Source: Roseateles amylovorans
Lineage (GTDB): Bacteria; Pseudomonadota; Gammaproteobacteria; Burkholderiales; Burkholderiaceae_C
Direction: 5' to 3'
NCBI RefSeq assembly: GCF_025398155.2
Contig: NZ_CP104562.2
Location: 2,790,001-2,854,000, forward strand
Length of the DNA: 64,000 bases
A model generated the notes under the pieces. It saw only the letters and a program-made list of their open reading frames with translations, was not told the origin of the DNA and ran no database searches. Both the position numbers and the translations under genes were made by a program. Positions 63,393 to 64,000 of the stretch are shown here, one piece after another; the first letter of the stretch is position 1; each line of letters begins with the position of its first letter.

Positions 63393-64000
63393 GGCACGAC
63401 TCCCTGCTGAATTGTCTGCGTCTGCGCCTGCGCCTGCGCCTGCGCATGGGCCTCGCATCGGCGCAGGAGCTGATCCAGGTTGGGCGTGAGGTCGAGTCGG
63501 AGGAAGGGGTTGTGCTCGATCAGCCGCAGCGTCGGCGACTGCCGCAGCGCCTGCAGCTCCTGCCACACCGTCCGGTCGGTGCGCGGGCCGGGCGACGCGA
63601 CCGGCATTGATCTCGCGGGGCCCTCCGTCGCGACCTGCGTCATCTGCGCGACCTGCGCGTCGAGATCGTCGAGGTGCTGGCAGAGCAGGGCGGTGAGTGC
63701 GGCCAGCGCGCGGTCGATGTCCTGCGCATCGGGCTGCTCCTCGCACCGCGCATGCACGCGGGTGGCCAGCTCGGACAACGCGGTTCGCCAATGCCGGGTC
63801 ATGGGACGCCACAGCGTTGGGAGATCCGGCGGGATGGCGTCGGCCAATCTGGCTGCAGTGGCGGACGGCTGCGGCGGGTGGGACTCGTCGGGTGTCGGGC
63901 GTCGGGCCGTGGGGTCGTTCGGACGGTCCTCGCCGGCAGCGCGCTGCGCCTGAATGGGGGCGGTGAACGGCCCGGCTTCGATGGCAGCCGGGCGGAAGGT
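63383..64000 (-). CDS. Small helical partner protein, upstream copy, 5' end cut by window
   Basis: At least 205 residues are visible; the frame is open to the window edge. The visible N-terminus is disordered and contains ATAARLADAIP, matching the ARLADTP of the paralogue at 60815. ELATRVHARCEEQPDAQDIDRALAAL and RLIEHNPFLRLDLTPNLDQLL match the other two blocks. A Gln-Ala repeat (AQAQAQAQTQ) lies near the C-terminus. It is translationally coupled to the kinase-fold gene. Whether it is a chaperone, regulator or co-secreted protein is unknown. Confidence 0.65.
   Translation of the reverse strand, partial: TFRPAAIEAGPFTAPIQAQRAAGEDRPNDPTARRPTPDESHPPQPSATAARLADAIPPDLPTLWRPMTRHWRTALSELATRVHARCEEQPDAQDIDRALAALTALLCQHLDDLDAQVAQMTQVATEGPARSMPVASPGPRTDRTVWQELQALRQSPTLRLIEHNPFLRLDLTPNLDQLLRRCEAHAQAQAQAQTQTIQQGVVPCR

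Overview
The window is a GC-rich chromosomal stretch of a beta-proteobacterium. The mix of XapX, YcaC-like, PRC-barrel, YqjD/YqjE, PA2169-type and eukaryote-type topoisomerase genes, together with the codon usage, fits Burkholderiales, probably the Roseateles/Mitsuaria/Rubrivivax group. The genus is inference. I saw no rRNA, tRNA, insertion sequence, CRISPR array or origin.

Layout. 0-2.8 kb: a response regulator divergent from an isochorismatase-fold hydrolase, a XapX protein and a truncated amidohydrolase. 3.1-10.6 kb: a small membrane protein, a response regulator/histidine kinase pair, an EAL-HDOD protein, an MFS exporter and another LuxR-type regulator. 11-56 kb: a long run of general-stress functions on both strands. 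These include two PRC-barrel proteins, YihY, low-complexity proteins, a heptosyltransferase pair, hybrid kinases, a sigma-54 activator, topoisomerase IB, YqjD/YqjE-like proteins, a PA2169-type protein, AI-2E and MscS transporters, an orphan RpoN, a membrane-anchored OtsA with OtsB, a hemerythrin, KatE, a DUF6496-like protein, a PPOX-fold protein and a PQQ-type sugar dehydrogenase. 55.4-57.9 kb: a TonB-dependent receptor. 58-64 kb: two tandem copies of a two-gene module, each a small helical protein followed by a large kinase-fold, effector-like protein.

The most interesting signal is a repeated 15-16 bp element with the geometry of a sigma-54 -24/-12 promoter, close to GGCAYG-N4-TTGCC. It lies in the correct orientation, usually 35-80 bp before the start codon, upstream of about a dozen stress genes between 12.7 and 55.4 kb. 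It is also upstream of the orphan rpoN gene itself. The conserved C after the -12 GC differs from the classical A/T. I infer a dedicated regulon of this RpoN paralogue, with the NtrC-type activator at 22.4 kb as one candidate partner.

The second is the 58-64 kb pair. One protein keeps kinase-like catalytic residues. Its longer paralogue has lost them and carries at its C-terminus what looks like a circularly permuted OTU cysteine-protease (deubiquitinase) domain. Low-complexity expansions and 12-13 bp tandem repeats, coding and non-coding, recur through the window.
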